DNA of 51,143 bases from Opitutales bacterium (GTDB lineage: Bacteria > Verrucomicrobiota > Verrucomicrobiia > Opitutales > Oceanipulchritudinaceae): assembly GCA_020831485.1 (NCBI GenBank), contig JAFIGG010000019.1, positions 1-51,143 of the forward strand. Direction: 5' to 3'. The first letter of the stretch is position 1. Every line of letters starts with the position of its first letter. The position numbers and the translations under genes were made by a program. Shown here one piece after another: positions 25,682-34,347 of the stretch. The notes beneath the pieces are model-generated. The model made no database searches and was not told the DNA's origin. It saw only the letters and a list, made by a program, of their open reading frames with translations.

Positions 25682-26938
25682 TCAATAGGAGTAATCCATT
25701 GCATCGTCAGCGGACAGCAAATTTTGCTCCATGGCGGCCTTAAGGATCAGGAACCCAATCAGCCAGACCTGATGCTTATAAGAGTAAGGATGGATATTGT
25801 CGGTGCGGATGCCTCCGTCAACCTTCCGGGTTGTGCTGACAGTTGGGCGCAGGTAGGGTGCCAGCGCCTGTTCGAACTCTTCAAGCAGAGGGTGGGGCAA
25901 AGCTGCCTGATCCATCAAATCACTGGCCTGGGTCTGTCCCAACATAGTAGATGTGTAGGAAAACATAGCCGCTTGTTCAGGCAGCTGCGAGCGCAGCTTT
26001 TGGTATCCGGGATCATCGATCAGTTTCGTACCCTCGCGGAACCAGACCCAGTCCTCGGCCGCAGAGGTGATGATGAGGTCTCCGGAATCCGCGTCGACGC
26101 CGAATAGCGGCGTCAGGCCGCCTTCCAAATCCATCTGGAGGTCGACCCAGGTGATGGCATCGACCTCATAGACCCGGGCTCCGAACTGCTCGGCATAGGC
26201 GATTGCCGAACGGAGTTTTTCTCCTGCACCGGGAAAACGAGCGGCAAAAGCAACCTCGACCGGAGCGTCGACAAAGCTGTCCTGTGCCGGGTCATAGGCC
26301 AGGCTGGCAGGAGGCAGATAGATTGCCAGACTGATCGGTTGATCGAAGGCGAGGACCAGGTCACGCACGGTGAGACCGTCCTCGCTCAACTGCATTTCGA
26401 GCTGTTGCTGGATCATCATTTGCCCAAAGCCCCCCATGAGGTCTCCGGCGAGCGCTTCCGTCAGGAGCAGGAGGTTTCGTGGGTTGAGCTGGAGCTGTAC
26501 CACCAAGTCGGATTTGGCGGAATACGCTTCCGCTGCCTCAAAGGGGCGGTCCGTCAGGTCGAAGATGCCCCAGATTCCCTTTGGTCCATCTTCGATCAAA
26601 TGAAGAATCGATGCGTTGTTGAAGTAGCCGTTTTCAAGCGGATAGGAAGCAGCGCTCATGCCTTTTATGTTCGTCAGGCCCAGACGTTCGTAGAGCTTCG
26701 AGATATCCACAGGGAAGGGGGGCATGCCCTCCTGTTGAAGTATGAACTCTCGGTAGATCCGGTTGCCAAACTCGCCCATGCGCTCAAAGTCTCCTTCGAG
26801 ATCCGTGTAGAAATAGACAGAAGCTCCCTCCAGCGGCAGGGAGGCATCAGCGGCGCTGTCAGCGCCGAGCCTCAGGTGGGTGAAAGGTTGAATGCAGAGC
26901 AGGCACAGGAGTCCGGCGGTGAGACGAGGAAATTTCAT
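25682..26938 (-). CDS. Secreted protein of unknown function (418 aa)
   Basis: I do not recognise this protein. It has a signal peptide ('FPRLTAGLLCLLCIQPFTHL', cleavage near residue 26-30). The mature part is mixed alpha/beta, with segments such as 'GASVYFYTDLEGDFERMGEF' and 'GKLRSAI'-like helices. The general build recalls DUF3352-type secreted proteins. There are no catalytic motifs, no cysteines suited to metal binding and no C-terminal anchor. It lies directly before aroQ (3-base gap) and is divergent from sufS with a 49-base gap. That placement suggests a shared promoter region but gives no functional clue. Confidence 0.5.
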   Translation of the reverse strand: MKFPRLTAGLLCLLCIQPFTHLRLGADSAADASLPLEGASVYFYTDLEGDFERMGEFGNRIYREFILQQEGMPPFPVDISKLYERLGLTNIKGMSAASYPLENGYFNNASILHLIEDGPKGIWGIFDLTDRPFEAAEAYSAKSDLVVQLQLNPRNLLLLTEALAGDLMGGFGQMMIQQQLEMQLSEDGLTVRDLVLAFDQPISLAIYLPPASLAYDPAQDSFVDAPVEVAFAARFPGAGEKLRSAIAYAEQFGARVYEVDAITWVDLQMDLEGGLTPLFGVDADSGDLIITSAAEDWVWFREGTKLIDDPGYQKLRSQLPEQAAMFSYTSTMLGQTQASDLMDQAALPHPLLEEFEQALAPYLRPTVSTTRKVDGGIRTDNIHPYSYKHQVWLIGFLILKAAMEQNLLSADDAMDYSY

Positions 26939-26987
26939 TTCTTTACGACTTGGGTTTGAAAGCTTAGATGGCTAGTCCTATTTTAAA

Positions 26988-28241
26988 ATGATGACAAGGC
27001 CAACAACCGAAAGCCAGGGATTTTCAGTGGAGGCTGTGCGCGCGGATTTCCCGATTTTGCGCACAGAGGTCAATGGTCAGCCACTGGCTTACTTTGATAA
27101 CGCCGCCACTTCGCAGAAGCCGCAGGCGGTGATCGACCGCATGACAGCCTATTACTCCACGGAAAATGCGAATATTCACCGTGGGGTGCATGCGCTCAGT
27201 CAGGCGGCGACGGAAGCCTACGAGGCTGCGCGTAAGGTGGTGGCCCGTTTCATTGGAGCGCCGGAAAGCCGTGAAGTGATTTTCACCCGAGGCACGACCG
27301 AGGCCATCAACCTGGTCGCCTCGGGTCTCGGCCAGACGGTCCTGCAAAAGGGCGATACCATCCTGCTAACCGAATTGGAGCACCATGCGAATATTGTGCC
27401 CTGGCAACTGCTGGCAGAGCGTAAAGGGCTTCGCATAGAGGTCGCCCCGGTGTTCGACACAGGCGCCCTGGATGTGGAGGGTATGAAGGCGAAAATAGTT
27501 GCCTCTGCGCCTAAAGTGGTCGCCTTCAGTCACGCTTCCAACGCGGTGGGTTGTATTAATCCTGCCCGCGAGCTTATTGATGCCGCGCACTCGGCTGGAG
27601 CACTGGTGGTGCTGGACGGGGCGCAGTCGACAGCACATTTTCCGGTCAATGTCGCTGATTTGGATTGCGACTTTTTTGCCTTCAGCGGGCACAAAGTATT
27701 CGGACCCACAGGCATCGGAGCGCTCTATGGCAAGGCTGACTTACTGGGTTCTTTGCCGCCCTACCAGGGCGGTGGCGACATGATTGAAAAAGTCAGCTTC
27801 AAGGGAACGAGCTTCCGTGGTTTACCGGAGCGTTTTGAAGCGGGCACACCCAATATAGCTGGAGCCATTGGACTCGCGGCAGCCATGGTGTATGTCGATG
27901 GCCTCGGACGGGAGGCTCTGGACGCGCAGGAACGGGCTTTGGTCGAATACGCTTTGGACGCCCTTACCAGCGTGAAAGGCGTTCGGGTGCTGGGTGGTGA
28001 TGGCCCTCGGGTCAGTCTGGTATCCTTTTTGATGGACGGCGTGCACCCGCACGACATTGCTTCCTTCCTGGATGCCGAAGGCATTGCGGTGCGGACCGGT
28101 CACCACTGTGCCCAACCCCTGATGGAACGGCTGGGAATTCCCGGCACTACCCGGGCGAGTTTTGCCTTCTACAACACCTTTGCGGAAATTGATCGCCTCG
28201 TTAAAGGCCTGCACCGTATTCAGAAGGTCTTCGGCAGCTGA
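26988..28241 (+). CDS. sufS: Cysteine desulfurase, SufS type
   Basis: A 417-residue PLP enzyme (NifS class II). It has the SufS-typical start 'VRADFPILRTEVNGQPLAYF' and 'DNAATSQKPQAVIDRM'. 'FTRGTTEAINLVA' and 'LTELEHHANIVPWQLLA' follow. The PLP lysine is K236 in 'FAFSGHKVFGPTGIG', and the catalytic cysteine is in 'AVRTGHHCAQPLMERLG'. It moves sulfur from cysteine to an acceptor for Fe-S clusters and possibly for MnmA thiolation. No other suf genes are adjacent, which is unusual. Its 3' end overlaps the convergent GNAT gene by 22 bases. The ATG pair at 26988/26991 leaves a one-residue ambiguity. Confidence 0.94.
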   Translation: MMTRPTTESQGFSVEAVRADFPILRTEVNGQPLAYFDNAATSQKPQAVIDRMTAYYSTENANIHRGVHALSQAATEAYEAARKVVARFIGAPESREVIFTRGTTEAINLVASGLGQTVLQKGDTILLTELEHHANIVPWQLLAERKGLRIEVAPVFDTGALDVEGMKAKIVASAPKVVAFSHASNAVGCINPARELIDAAHSAGALVVLDGAQSTAHFPVNVADLDCDFFAFSGHKVFGPTGIGALYGKADLLGSLPPYQGGGDMIEKVSFKGTSFRGLPERFEAGTPNIAGAIGLAAAMVYVDGLGREALDAQERALVEYALDALTSVKGVRVLGGDGPRVSLVSFLMDGVHPHDIASFLDAEGIAVRTGHHCAQPLMERLGIPGTTRASFAFYNTFAEIDRLVKGLHRIQKVFGS

Positions 28242-28828
28242 CTTTTGCCCCAGAATTGCAGGGTGTGCTGGACCTCGTCAGGAGTGTTTACGCATTTCCA
28301 TCCAAAGCTGCAGGTGAGGCCCTCGAGGGGTTGATACCCCATTCGCTTCCAGAACGGGTCGAGCGGGCGATAACCAATCGGGCGCAGAGGGTGTTCTTTG
28401 GGGCGGATGACTCCACAGAAAGTATTGAAGCTGCGGCCCAATTCCCGGGCGTGCTGCTCGCGGTTTTCGAAAAAGGCCCGGCCAATGCCTTGTCCCCGGT
28501 ATTCCGGAAGCAGTACGGATTCACCGAAATAAAAGACCGATTCGAGCGCGAAACCGGATACGGTGAAGGGGGTCCGAAAATCTTCATCTGCCGCCTCCAA
28601 CGCCATCCCGGTTGAAACACCAACGACTTTGCCCCGCGTCATGGCCAACACAAATACACTGCTTTCCGTGCTGGCATAGGACTTCAAATATTCGGCTTCA
28701 TAGGATTCGCTGCCATCGTATAGGTAGGGGAATTCGCGAAAGACAGAGATGCGCAGCTTGGCGGCATCATCAATGTAGGCAAGGATGTCCTTCCCTGAGA
28801 CGCGACGGATTTGTATCGATGGACTCAT
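28220..28828 (-). CDS. GNAT-family N-acetyltransferase
   Basis: A 202-residue acetyltransferase. The acetyl-CoA-binding motif A is 'SVLLPEYRGQGIGRAFFENR' (R/Q-x-x-G-x-G), preceded by the strand 'FALESVFYFGE'. The N-terminal part has the usual 'YIDDAAKLRISVFREFPYLY' alpha-1 arrangement. The C-terminal 'PIGYRPLDPFWKRMGYQPL' is typical of a GNAT subgroup common in proteobacteria and Verrucomicrobia. The substrate cannot be told from sequence. The gene is monocistronic, convergent with sufS, and separated by about 208 bases from the acyl-ACP synthetase gene on the other side. Confidence 0.85.
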   Translation of the reverse strand: MSPSIQIRRVSGKDILAYIDDAAKLRISVFREFPYLYDGSESYEAEYLKSYASTESSVFVLAMTRGKVVGVSTGMALEAADEDFRTPFTVSGFALESVFYFGESVLLPEYRGQGIGRAFFENREQHARELGRSFNTFCGVIRPKEHPLRPIGYRPLDPFWKRMGYQPLEGLTCSFGWKCVNTPDEVQHTLQFWGKSQLPKTF

Positions 28829-29036
28829 TTGCAGCTTTAGAATACTTTACATCAGATAAGTTCGATTTTTGTTAAATTGAATGCACGGACCTATCTGAGA
28901 CGGGAGTTGCCAGTTCCCGGGGCACCGGGTGTGAGAGCAGTTTGCATCTCCCTTTTTGCGTTGCCATTGGGCAGCTTTATCTCGAACACTTGAACAACCG
29001 TTTAGCCCTCTTTGTTTCACCTTTACACAATGAATC

Positions 29037-30680
29037 ATGGCCAGTGACCCCAAACCAATTCTCGATTCCGGCATGGAAGCGTTTGCCGAAAACCCCAGAC
29101 TCAAAGGGCACTTGGCCGATTTGGTGGTGCGTAACCTCACGGCGCATCCCTTGCGTAAGATTATTGTGGACCGCAGCAGGGATCGGGTTGAGCTGTCCGG
29201 CGGTATGCTTCTGGCAGCAGCGCTGGCTCTGAGCGAGCAGTGGAAGGAGTTGACGCCGGAACGGCGTGTTGGTGTGGTCTTTCCTTCGGGCCTTGGAGGA
29301 GTATTAACGAACCTGTCGCTGACCGTGCTGGATAAGGTTCCGGTCAATCTGAACTTCACAATGGGTAGCGATGCCATTGAATCCTGCATCGAAAGAAGCG
29401 AAATTCGCAACGTTATCACGGCGAAACCGGTCATAGACAAGGTGCCGGACTTTCCCTGGCCGAAAGCGACGCATGACCTGCTCAAGGTCCGTGCTAAACT
29501 GTCGAAGAAACGTATTTTATGGAATTTTCTGCGAATACTGGCGCTCCCGGGTGGGCTGGTGTGCAGGCAGTTTGGGATTCCGAACAAGGGTGGCAATCGT
29601 GAGGCTGGCCTGCTGTTTTCGAGTGGCAGCACTGGGATGCCCAAAGGCATTCCGCTCAGCCACAGCAACATCATTGCGAATTGTGAGCAGATCCGCGCCT
29701 GCCACCTTCTGGACAGCCAGCACACACTGATGGCTTTTCTGCCTCTTTTCCACAGCTTTGGTTTTACGGTTACGCTTTGGTATCCACTCGTTTCGGGCTT
29801 GAAGACCGTTATGCTCCCTTCGCCCCTTGAGACCAAACGAATTGCCGAAGCGATTGAAGAGGAAAAGGCAACTGTGATGATGGGCACTCCGACTTTCTTC
29901 CGGCCCTTCTTCAAAAGGGTGGAGCCCAAGCAGATCAAAAGTTTGGAATACATTGTCGGCGGTGCGGAGAAAACACCCCCCGGCTTTGCTGAAAAATGGG
30001 AAGAGACTTTCGGCAGTTCCTATTTGGAAGGATACGGCCTCACAGAGACCTCTCCGGTTGTAAGCGCCAATCTGCCGGCGATGGGGGATCGCCCTGCGCG
30101 CACCCGCGCCGGTTCGGTAGGTCCGCTGATGGCAGGAATGCAGGCGCGGGTCACTGATGTATCCTCGAGTAAGCCCTTGTCGGTCAACGAATCCGGAATC
30201 CTCGAGCTCAAGGGTCCGAATGTATTCAAAGGTTATCTGGACGATCCAGACAGCACCGAAGCGGCTTTTCACGATGGCTGGTTCTCGACCGGTGATCTGG
30301 CCAGTATCGATGAGGATGGTTACATCTTTATTAAGGGCCGCCTCAGCCGGTTTTCCAAGCTCGGCGGAGAAATGGTCCCACATGGCCGCATAGAACAGAT
30401 TATTGCCGAGTGTTTTGATCTTGAGGATGCCGACACGCCTATGGTTGCGGTGACTGGTATAGAGGACGAGCAGAAGGGTGAGGCTCTCGTGGTTTTGTCC
30501 ACGGTTGAGATCACACCTGCTCAAATACGGGAGCGCTTGACTGCACGAAAGGTTCCGAACCTTTGGATTCCGCGTATCGTTCAGCGGGTTGACGCGATTC
30601 CCTGTCTGGCATCAGGCAAGCTGGATTTGCAGGGGCTTGCCCGTCTGGCCCGCTCAGCAAAAGGAGATTCAGGGAAATAA
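29037..30680 (+). CDS. AMP-dependent acyl-[ACP]/acyl-CoA synthetase, Aas-like
   Basis: A 547-residue ANL-superfamily ligase. The P-loop is 'GLLFSSGSTGMPKGIPLSHS', the A5 motif is 'YLEGYGLTETSPVVSANLPA', and A7-A8 reads 'GWFSTGDLASIDEDGYIFIK' then 'GRLSRFSKLGGEMVPHGRIE'. The A10 lysine is in 'LASGKLDLQGL'. The 'SKLGGEMV' form of A8 recalls the synthetase half of Aas (acyl-ACP synthetase/lysophospholipid acyltransferase), but no acyltransferase domain is fused or adjacent. It probably activates fatty acids for membrane lipid recycling; a CoA-ligase role is also possible. About 60 bases after its stop the SRP RNA begins. Confidence 0.85.
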   Translation: MASDPKPILDSGMEAFAENPRLKGHLADLVVRNLTAHPLRKIIVDRSRDRVELSGGMLLAAALALSEQWKELTPERRVGVVFPSGLGGVLTNLSLTVLDKVPVNLNFTMGSDAIESCIERSEIRNVITAKPVIDKVPDFPWPKATHDLLKVRAKLSKKRILWNFLRILALPGGLVCRQFGIPNKGGNREAGLLFSSGSTGMPKGIPLSHSNIIANCEQIRACHLLDSQHTLMAFLPLFHSFGFTVTLWYPLVSGLKTVMLPSPLETKRIAEAIEEEKATVMMGTPTFFRPFFKRVEPKQIKSLEYIVGGAEKTPPGFAEKWEETFGSSYLEGYGLTETSPVVSANLPAMGDRPARTRAGSVGPLMAGMQARVTDVSSSKPLSVNESGILELKGPNVFKGYLDDPDSTEAAFHDGWFSTGDLASIDEDGYIFIKGRLSRFSKLGGEMVPHGRIEQIIAECFDLEDADTPMVAVTGIEDEQKGEALVVLSTVEITPAQIRERLTARKVPNLWIPRIVQRVDAIPCLASGKLDLQGLARLARSAKGDSGK

Positions 30681-30738
30681 TAGGTTTCCGACATATTTTG
30701 GTTGAAATCCGGGAAGGGATTGCGGACCTTATTGGCTT

Positions 30739-30836
30739 GGGCCGGGTCCTATGCAACGCCGGACCGGTGAACTCCGCCAGGGCCGGAAGGCAGCAACGGT
30801 AGCCAGGATCCGCGTGTGCCGTAGGTAGCCTGGCCC
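30739..30836 (+). ncRNA. ffs: Bacterial small signal recognition particle RNA (4.5S-like)
   Basis: The apical core of the bacterial SRP RNA is present: 'CCGCCAGGGCCGGAAGGCAG' followed by 'CAACGGTAGCCAGGATCC' and 'GCGTGTGCCGTAGG'. The GGAA tetraloop of the Ffh-binding hairpin is in GGCCGGAAGGC. The closing stem pairs GGGCCGGG (30739-30746) with CCTGGCCC (30829-30836), giving a hairpin of about 98 bases. A T-rich tract (TTTTTATTTC) follows directly and can end transcription. It lies 18 bases before dnaX, an order also seen in Bacillus and other bacteria. The ends are set by the stem and may differ by a few bases. Confidence 0.95.
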
Positions 30837-30854
30837 TTTTTATTTCTTTTTTCT

Positions 30855-31991
30855 ATGTCTGGATATCAGGTAATTGCCCGACGCTGGAGACCGAAGTCCT
30901 TTGATGACCTTGTCGGTCAGGATCATATTGTCCGCACGCTTAAAAATGCGATCGAGACTCAGCGAATCGCGCACGCCTACTTGTTTGTCGGGCCGCGTGG
31001 AACGGGCAAGACTTCCACCGCACGGGTCTTTGCCAAGGCCCTGAATGCCGAGGGCGGACCCAGTGCGAGCCCCTCGGAGGACTCCGAAATCAGCAAGGCC
31101 ATCATGTCCGGCAGTTGCATGGATGTGATCGAGATCGACGGGGCTTCCAATAATTCAGTCGAGCAGGTGCGTGACCTTCGCGAAGAGTGTCAGTACGCGC
31201 CAGCCCAGTGTACCTACAAAATCTACATCATTGACGAGGTGCACATGCTCTCGGCCGCTGCTTTTAATGCTTTGCTGAAGACGCTTGAGGAGCCACCGCC
31301 ACACGTGAAGTTTATTTTCGCGACAACTGAGTCGCAGAAGGTACTGCCGACCATTGTATCGCGCTGTCAGCGCTTTGAATTCCGACCTATTTCCGATGCG
31401 GTGATTGTTGAGCGCTTGACGGAGATCGCCAAGAGCGAGGGCATTGAGGCTGCACCCGAAGCACTTGAAGGCATTGCCCGCCTGGCCAATGGGGGAATGC
31501 GCGACGCCCAGAGTATCCTGGACCAGATGATTTCATTTTGCGGCAAGCAGATCGGTGAGAGCGATGTATTGGATGTCTATGGGCTTGTGAGTTCCGAGAC
31601 GATTGACCAGTTGGGGCGCAACCTTATCGCGGCTGATTACCCTGCCATTATCCAGACAGTGGATACGCTGGCGCAGGAGGGCAGGGATCTTTTCCGCGTT
31701 CTTCAGGATCTGGAAGTGCGGCTGCGAACGGCAATGCTGGATGCGGTGCGCAACCGAGGAGAAACAGACTCCCTGGGCAAGAAGGCATCGGTGGAAACCC
31801 TGATGCGGATGCTGGAAGCTTTGCAAAGCAGTGAGTATTCGGTGCAAAAGGGCCTTTCTGAAAAGGTTAATTTTGAAGTGGCCTTGCTCAAGGCAGTCGA
31901 TGCCGGGCGCATGCGGGCAATCGATGCTTTGATCCGTGAACTGACAGAAATGGGCGAGAGTCACGAGGGGTCCGAAAAAAAAAAGACCTGA
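30855..31991 (+). CDS. dnaX: DNA polymerase III clamp-loader subunit gamma (dnaX, zero-frame product)
   Basis: A 378-residue AAA+ clamp-loader ATPase. It has '[20 protein letters not shown]' at the start, Walker A GPRGTGKT (46-53), Walker B '[20 protein letters not shown]', '[13 protein letters not shown]' (sensor 1/SRC) and '[14 protein letters not shown]' (sensor 2). Domain III runs to about 370. The zinc-module region between Walker A and 'VIEIDGASN' normally carries four cysteines; here it reads '[17 protein letters not shown]' (64-80) with none. The zero frame ends with GSEKKKT and TGA at 31989. A slip site just before the stop lets a longer tau form be made. It follows the SRP RNA closely. 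Confidence 0.95.
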   Translation: MSGYQVIARRWRPKSFDDLVGQDHIVRTLKNAIETQRIAHAYLFVGPRGTGKTSTARVFAKALNAEGGPSASPSEDSEISKAIMSGSCMDVIEIDGASNNSVEQVRDLREECQYAPAQCTYKIYIIDEVHMLSAAAFNALLKTLEEPPPHVKFIFATTESQKVLPTIVSRCQRFEFRPISDAVIVERLTEIAKSEGIEAAPEALEGIARLANGGMRDAQSILDQMISFCGKQIGESDVLDVYGLVSSETIDQLGRNLIAADYPAIIQTVDTLAQEGRDLFRVLQDLEVRLRTAMLDAVRNRGETDSLGKKASVETLMRMLEALQSSEYSVQKGLSEKVNFEVALLKAVDAGRMRAIDALIRELTEMGESHEGSEKKKT

Positions 31992-32020
31992 TTCCTGACG
32001 AATCCTACCTCGAGCAGGTA
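31965..32020 (+). promoter_or_regulatory. dnaX -1 frameshift (recoding) site
   Basis: A run of ten A (31975-31984) followed by G contains, in the zero frame, the heptamer A AAA AAG (31979-31985), the same slip sequence as in E. coli dnaX. A Shine-Dalgarno-like GAGGGG (31965-31970) lies 8 bases upstream, comparable to the stimulatory element of E. coli. Downstream, TACCT/AGGTA (32006-32020, 5-base loop) can form a small hairpin, and ACCTG (31986-31990) could instead pair with CAGGT (32015-32019). The -1 frame is open from here to 32368. The long A-run may also allow transcriptional slippage, as in Thermus dnaX. The heptamer and the open frame are seen directly; activity is inferred. Confidence 0.75.
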
Positions 32021-32368
32021 ATTCCCATAGTTACGCAGGAAGCTCCGGAAGCGGTTGCTGTTGCGGAAGCGCCGCCACTGGTTTCAACCCCGGAAGTTAT
32101 GGCGGATGAAGACGGGGAGGGCCGCTTCGACAATGATGCCGAGTACTTTGAGGCCTTGATCAATGGCGACGAAACTATTCCTCCGGACGATCCAATTCAT
32201 GTCGAACTCGCCTCAGGCCTATCCTCTGAGGAGGCCAGAGGGCCTTTGATGAGTGTGGATGAAGCGATGGCTTGCCTGTCACCAGAACTGAGGGAAGTGT
32301 TGGACGATCGTTTGCGAGCGGATTTTCGGGAAGTGCGTCCGTATCGCGGCCAAAAGAAAGATTTTTGA
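31985..32368 (+). CDS. dnaX: DnaX tau-specific C-terminal extension (-1 frame)
   Basis: 127 codons are open in the -1 frame directly after the slip site, starting [16 protein letters not shown] and ending '[17 protein letters not shown]'. Joined to the first 377 zero-frame residues this gives a tau of about 504 residues. The segment is acidic with an Ala/Pro-rich linker ('[17 protein letters not shown]') and then a folded-looking end ('[19 protein letters not shown]'). E. coli tau is 643 residues, with separate DnaB- and alpha-binding domains; those are not recognisable here, so the extension may be a shorter lineage version. An internal ATG at 32099 exists, but independent translation seems unlikely. 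If the A-run were truly 11 long, the whole would be one ordinary gene. Confidence 0.72.
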   Translation, partial: DLIPDESYLEQVIPIVTQEAPEAVAVAEAPPLVSTPEVMADEDGEGRFDNDAEYFEALINGDETIPPDDPIHVELASGLSSEEARGPLMSVDEAMACLSPELREVLDDRLRADFREVRPYRGQKKDF

Positions 32369-32414
32369 ACTGTCGGGATAAAGCCTTTTTCGCCAACGGC
32401 GGCCAACTGTTTGT

Positions 32415-32444
32415 TTGACTAAATAAAAAAGCGTTACTTTTTAT
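32415..32444 (+). promoter_or_regulatory. Candidate promoter before the pseudopilin-like gene
   Basis: TTGACT (32415-32420) is followed after 18 bases by TTTTAT (32439-32444), in an AT-rich patch unlike the surrounding GC-richer sequence. The ATG of the next gene lies at 32451, only 7 bases after the -10-like hexamer, and there is no Shine-Dalgarno sequence before it. If real, the message would be leaderless. The evidence is two hexamers and local AT-richness only. Confidence 0.3.
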
Positions 32445-32450
32445 TGGTCA

Positions 32451-34334
32451 ATGAATTCCCGAAACGGATTCTGGCTTCCGGTTGCTTTCGCATGGCTGAG
32501 CGTTGTCGTGCTGCTCTCCGCTGCCTGGGCTGAACGGACCTTGCGGCAGCACCGTCAGCAGGAATTATTTCGTCAGTCTGCCTACATTGAGGCGGGCCTG
32601 AGCGTCGCATCTGAAATTGCCCGGGTGGACTTGATGCGCTGGCTAAAGGATGAACAGGTAGTCAGCTTTGATGGCGCAATGATGGGGAGGTCTGGTGTTT
32701 CCGGATTGATGCGGGATGCCTCTGAAATTGTCTGGATGGAATCGTCAGGAACTGTGGCTTTTCCAGCCAACGAGGGATTCGAAATCAATTGGAGCTACCG
32801 AATTGAAGACCTGAATCTGAACCATTCAATGGCAACCCCTGAGCCATGGGATTCCATCGATGAGCAGTGGCTTGCTGGCCTACTGAGAGGGAAAAGCAAT
32901 CGGGCGCTTCTGGATGAACCCTTGCCGGACTGGGTGAATAGCTCCCGGCCACTTTTGCTGGGCTGGCGACTGGATGCGGCGGTCTATGCCACCCCGCTTG
33001 GAGAGCAGACTGCCAACTGTGCCATTCGGCTTCGGTTCTATCTGGATCTGGACCTTTGGAATCCCTGGGAAATTCCCGTGCCCCTGAGTGCGGTGAATGA
33101 AGGCAGTCGTTGGCCGGTCTGGCGCTGGGTTATCGAAGGCATGCCGGAGGTCAACCTGATCAATCACTCCCTGGGAGTAGAGACTGGTTTTCAGGCCTTG
33201 GATTATGCTTACAACGAGGCGCGCCCACGCGAGGAGCGTATAGCCGCCTGGGTTGAACGTCCGGGAGTCGTAGGCGAGATGGAAGCGGGCGCTCGCTGGA
33301 CTTTGACCGAGCCGAATGTGAGGCTGCAGCCACAGGGGCTGGCGCGTTTGCTGCACCGCTCCTTTCCGGTCCGGCCGGCTGACCGTCTGGAACTAAGAGT
33401 GCGCTTTCCAAGCAGTGGCCTGAACTTTAGCCTGGCCCCTTATGATACCGCTCGTCCGCCTCAGTCGCAAAATGCGGCGGCAGTCTTTTGGCGTTTTGAT
33501 GGAATTCCGGCTGAAGACTTTTCCCTCCATTTTGATCGTGCGGATCGCCTTCCGAACCCCGTTTACCGTCCCGGTTTGAGCCAGGATTTTCGCCGCCACA
33601 ACACTCAGATCCGGTTTGAATTCCGCATCGATCCAGAGCGAATCAATGCCTGGATATATGGTGCGGACCCCCGCCGTGTTTATTGGCCGTGGGACAGCTC
33701 GCTGTGGCCCGACAGTCCCTGGACTGCGGCGGATGTCTACCTGTTTGATCAACAGGCGATTCAGCGCGGCGCAGCCATGCCAGCTGTCACTGGATTGGAA
33801 GCCAAAGCCCTGTTCCGCCCGGTTAATATTCCTCTGGTAAGCTATCGGGACTGGCAGATGCTGCCAACGGATTGGGGTGGTGGACCCGGATTGGGCCATC
33901 CCATTGCTGAAGCGGATCAATCGATCCTCAACCGAAGTTGGTTTGATTCCGGAGTGAACTCCCGCTACATCTGGATGCCCATCAACGCTCTCGCTTATGA
34001 AGCCTGGGAGGAGGTCATGGATTCATTCGAGAGCGTTGCTGATCCGCATGATTGGTGGCTGGATTACATTGATCGACGCTTTGCCGATGGCGCGGTCTTC
34101 AACAGCGTTGAGGAACTCAGTCAGTCTGGTCTGTTGATGGATCCGAAGGAGCTCCCGGATCCATCGCAGATACTGTTGGCTGACTCCATTCTCTGGGCAC
34201 GCCACGGGCGGGTGTTCGCCATTCATCTTGAGGCGCATTTGCATAAGGCAGACGGCGCGCAGGTTCTCCAGCGTCGTGAACTTAGCCGTATCCTGGCTTT
34301 GAAAGCTGAGGGTGCGAGCCGATGGATTCGATAA
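32451..34334 (+). CDS. Single-pass exported protein, GspK/PilX-like pseudopilin candidate
   Basis: A 627-residue protein with a short basic start (MNSRNGFWLP), one hydrophobic helix (about 7-27, 'LPVAFAWLSVVVLLSAAWAE') and a charged amphipathic helix rich in Arg/Gln ('RTLRQHRQQELFRQSAYIEA'). That build is typical of large pseudopilins such as GspK or of PilX. The remaining roughly 560 residues are rich in Trp, Pro and Asp with no known catalytic motif. It does not have a clean prepilin-peptidase site (G before a +5 glutamate), so the assignment is tentative. It could work with the secretin encoded at 41443, but the two lie 7 kb apart with unrelated genes between. Otherwise it is a secreted protein of unknown function. 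Confidence 0.45.
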   Translation: MNSRNGFWLPVAFAWLSVVVLLSAAWAERTLRQHRQQELFRQSAYIEAGLSVASEIARVDLMRWLKDEQVVSFDGAMMGRSGVSGLMRDASEIVWMESSGTVAFPANEGFEINWSYRIEDLNLNHSMATPEPWDSIDEQWLAGLLRGKSNRALLDEPLPDWVNSSRPLLLGWRLDAAVYATPLGEQTANCAIRLRFYLDLDLWNPWEIPVPLSAVNEGSRWPVWRWVIEGMPEVNLINHSLGVETGFQALDYAYNEARPREERIAAWVERPGVVGEMEAGARWTLTEPNVRLQPQGLARLLHRSFPVRPADRLELRVRFPSSGLNFSLAPYDTARPPQSQNAAAVFWRFDGIPAEDFSLHFDRADRLPNPVYRPGLSQDFRRHNTQIRFEFRIDPERINAWIYGADPRRVYWPWDSSLWPDSPWTAADVYLFDQQAIQRGAAMPAVTGLEAKALFRPVNIPLVSYRDWQMLPTDWGGGPGLGHPIAEADQSILNRSWFDSGVNSRYIWMPINALAYEAWEEVMDSFESVADPHDWWLDYIDRRFADGAVFNSVEELSQSGLLMDPKELPDPSQILLADSILWARHGRVFAIHLEAHLHKADGAQVLQRRELSRILALKAEGASRWIR

Positions 34335-34347
34335 ATGTGCTGTCGCC

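Noticed and set aside
28847-29953. A 368-codon minus-strand open frame
   Set aside because: It is antisense to the acyl-ACP synthetase, which has all ligase motifs; the antisense product is Arg/Ser-rich with no recognisable domain.
31975-31984. dnaX break as a pseudogene or sequencing error
   Set aside because: A miscounted A-run (11 instead of 10) cannot be excluded from sequence alone, but the in-phase A AAA AAG heptamer, the upstream GAGGGG and the known use of such sites in dnaX make recoding the better explanation.
32099-32368. A separate 89-codon gene after dnaX
   Set aside because: The frame is open without interruption back to the dnaX slip site and is better read as the tau-specific end.
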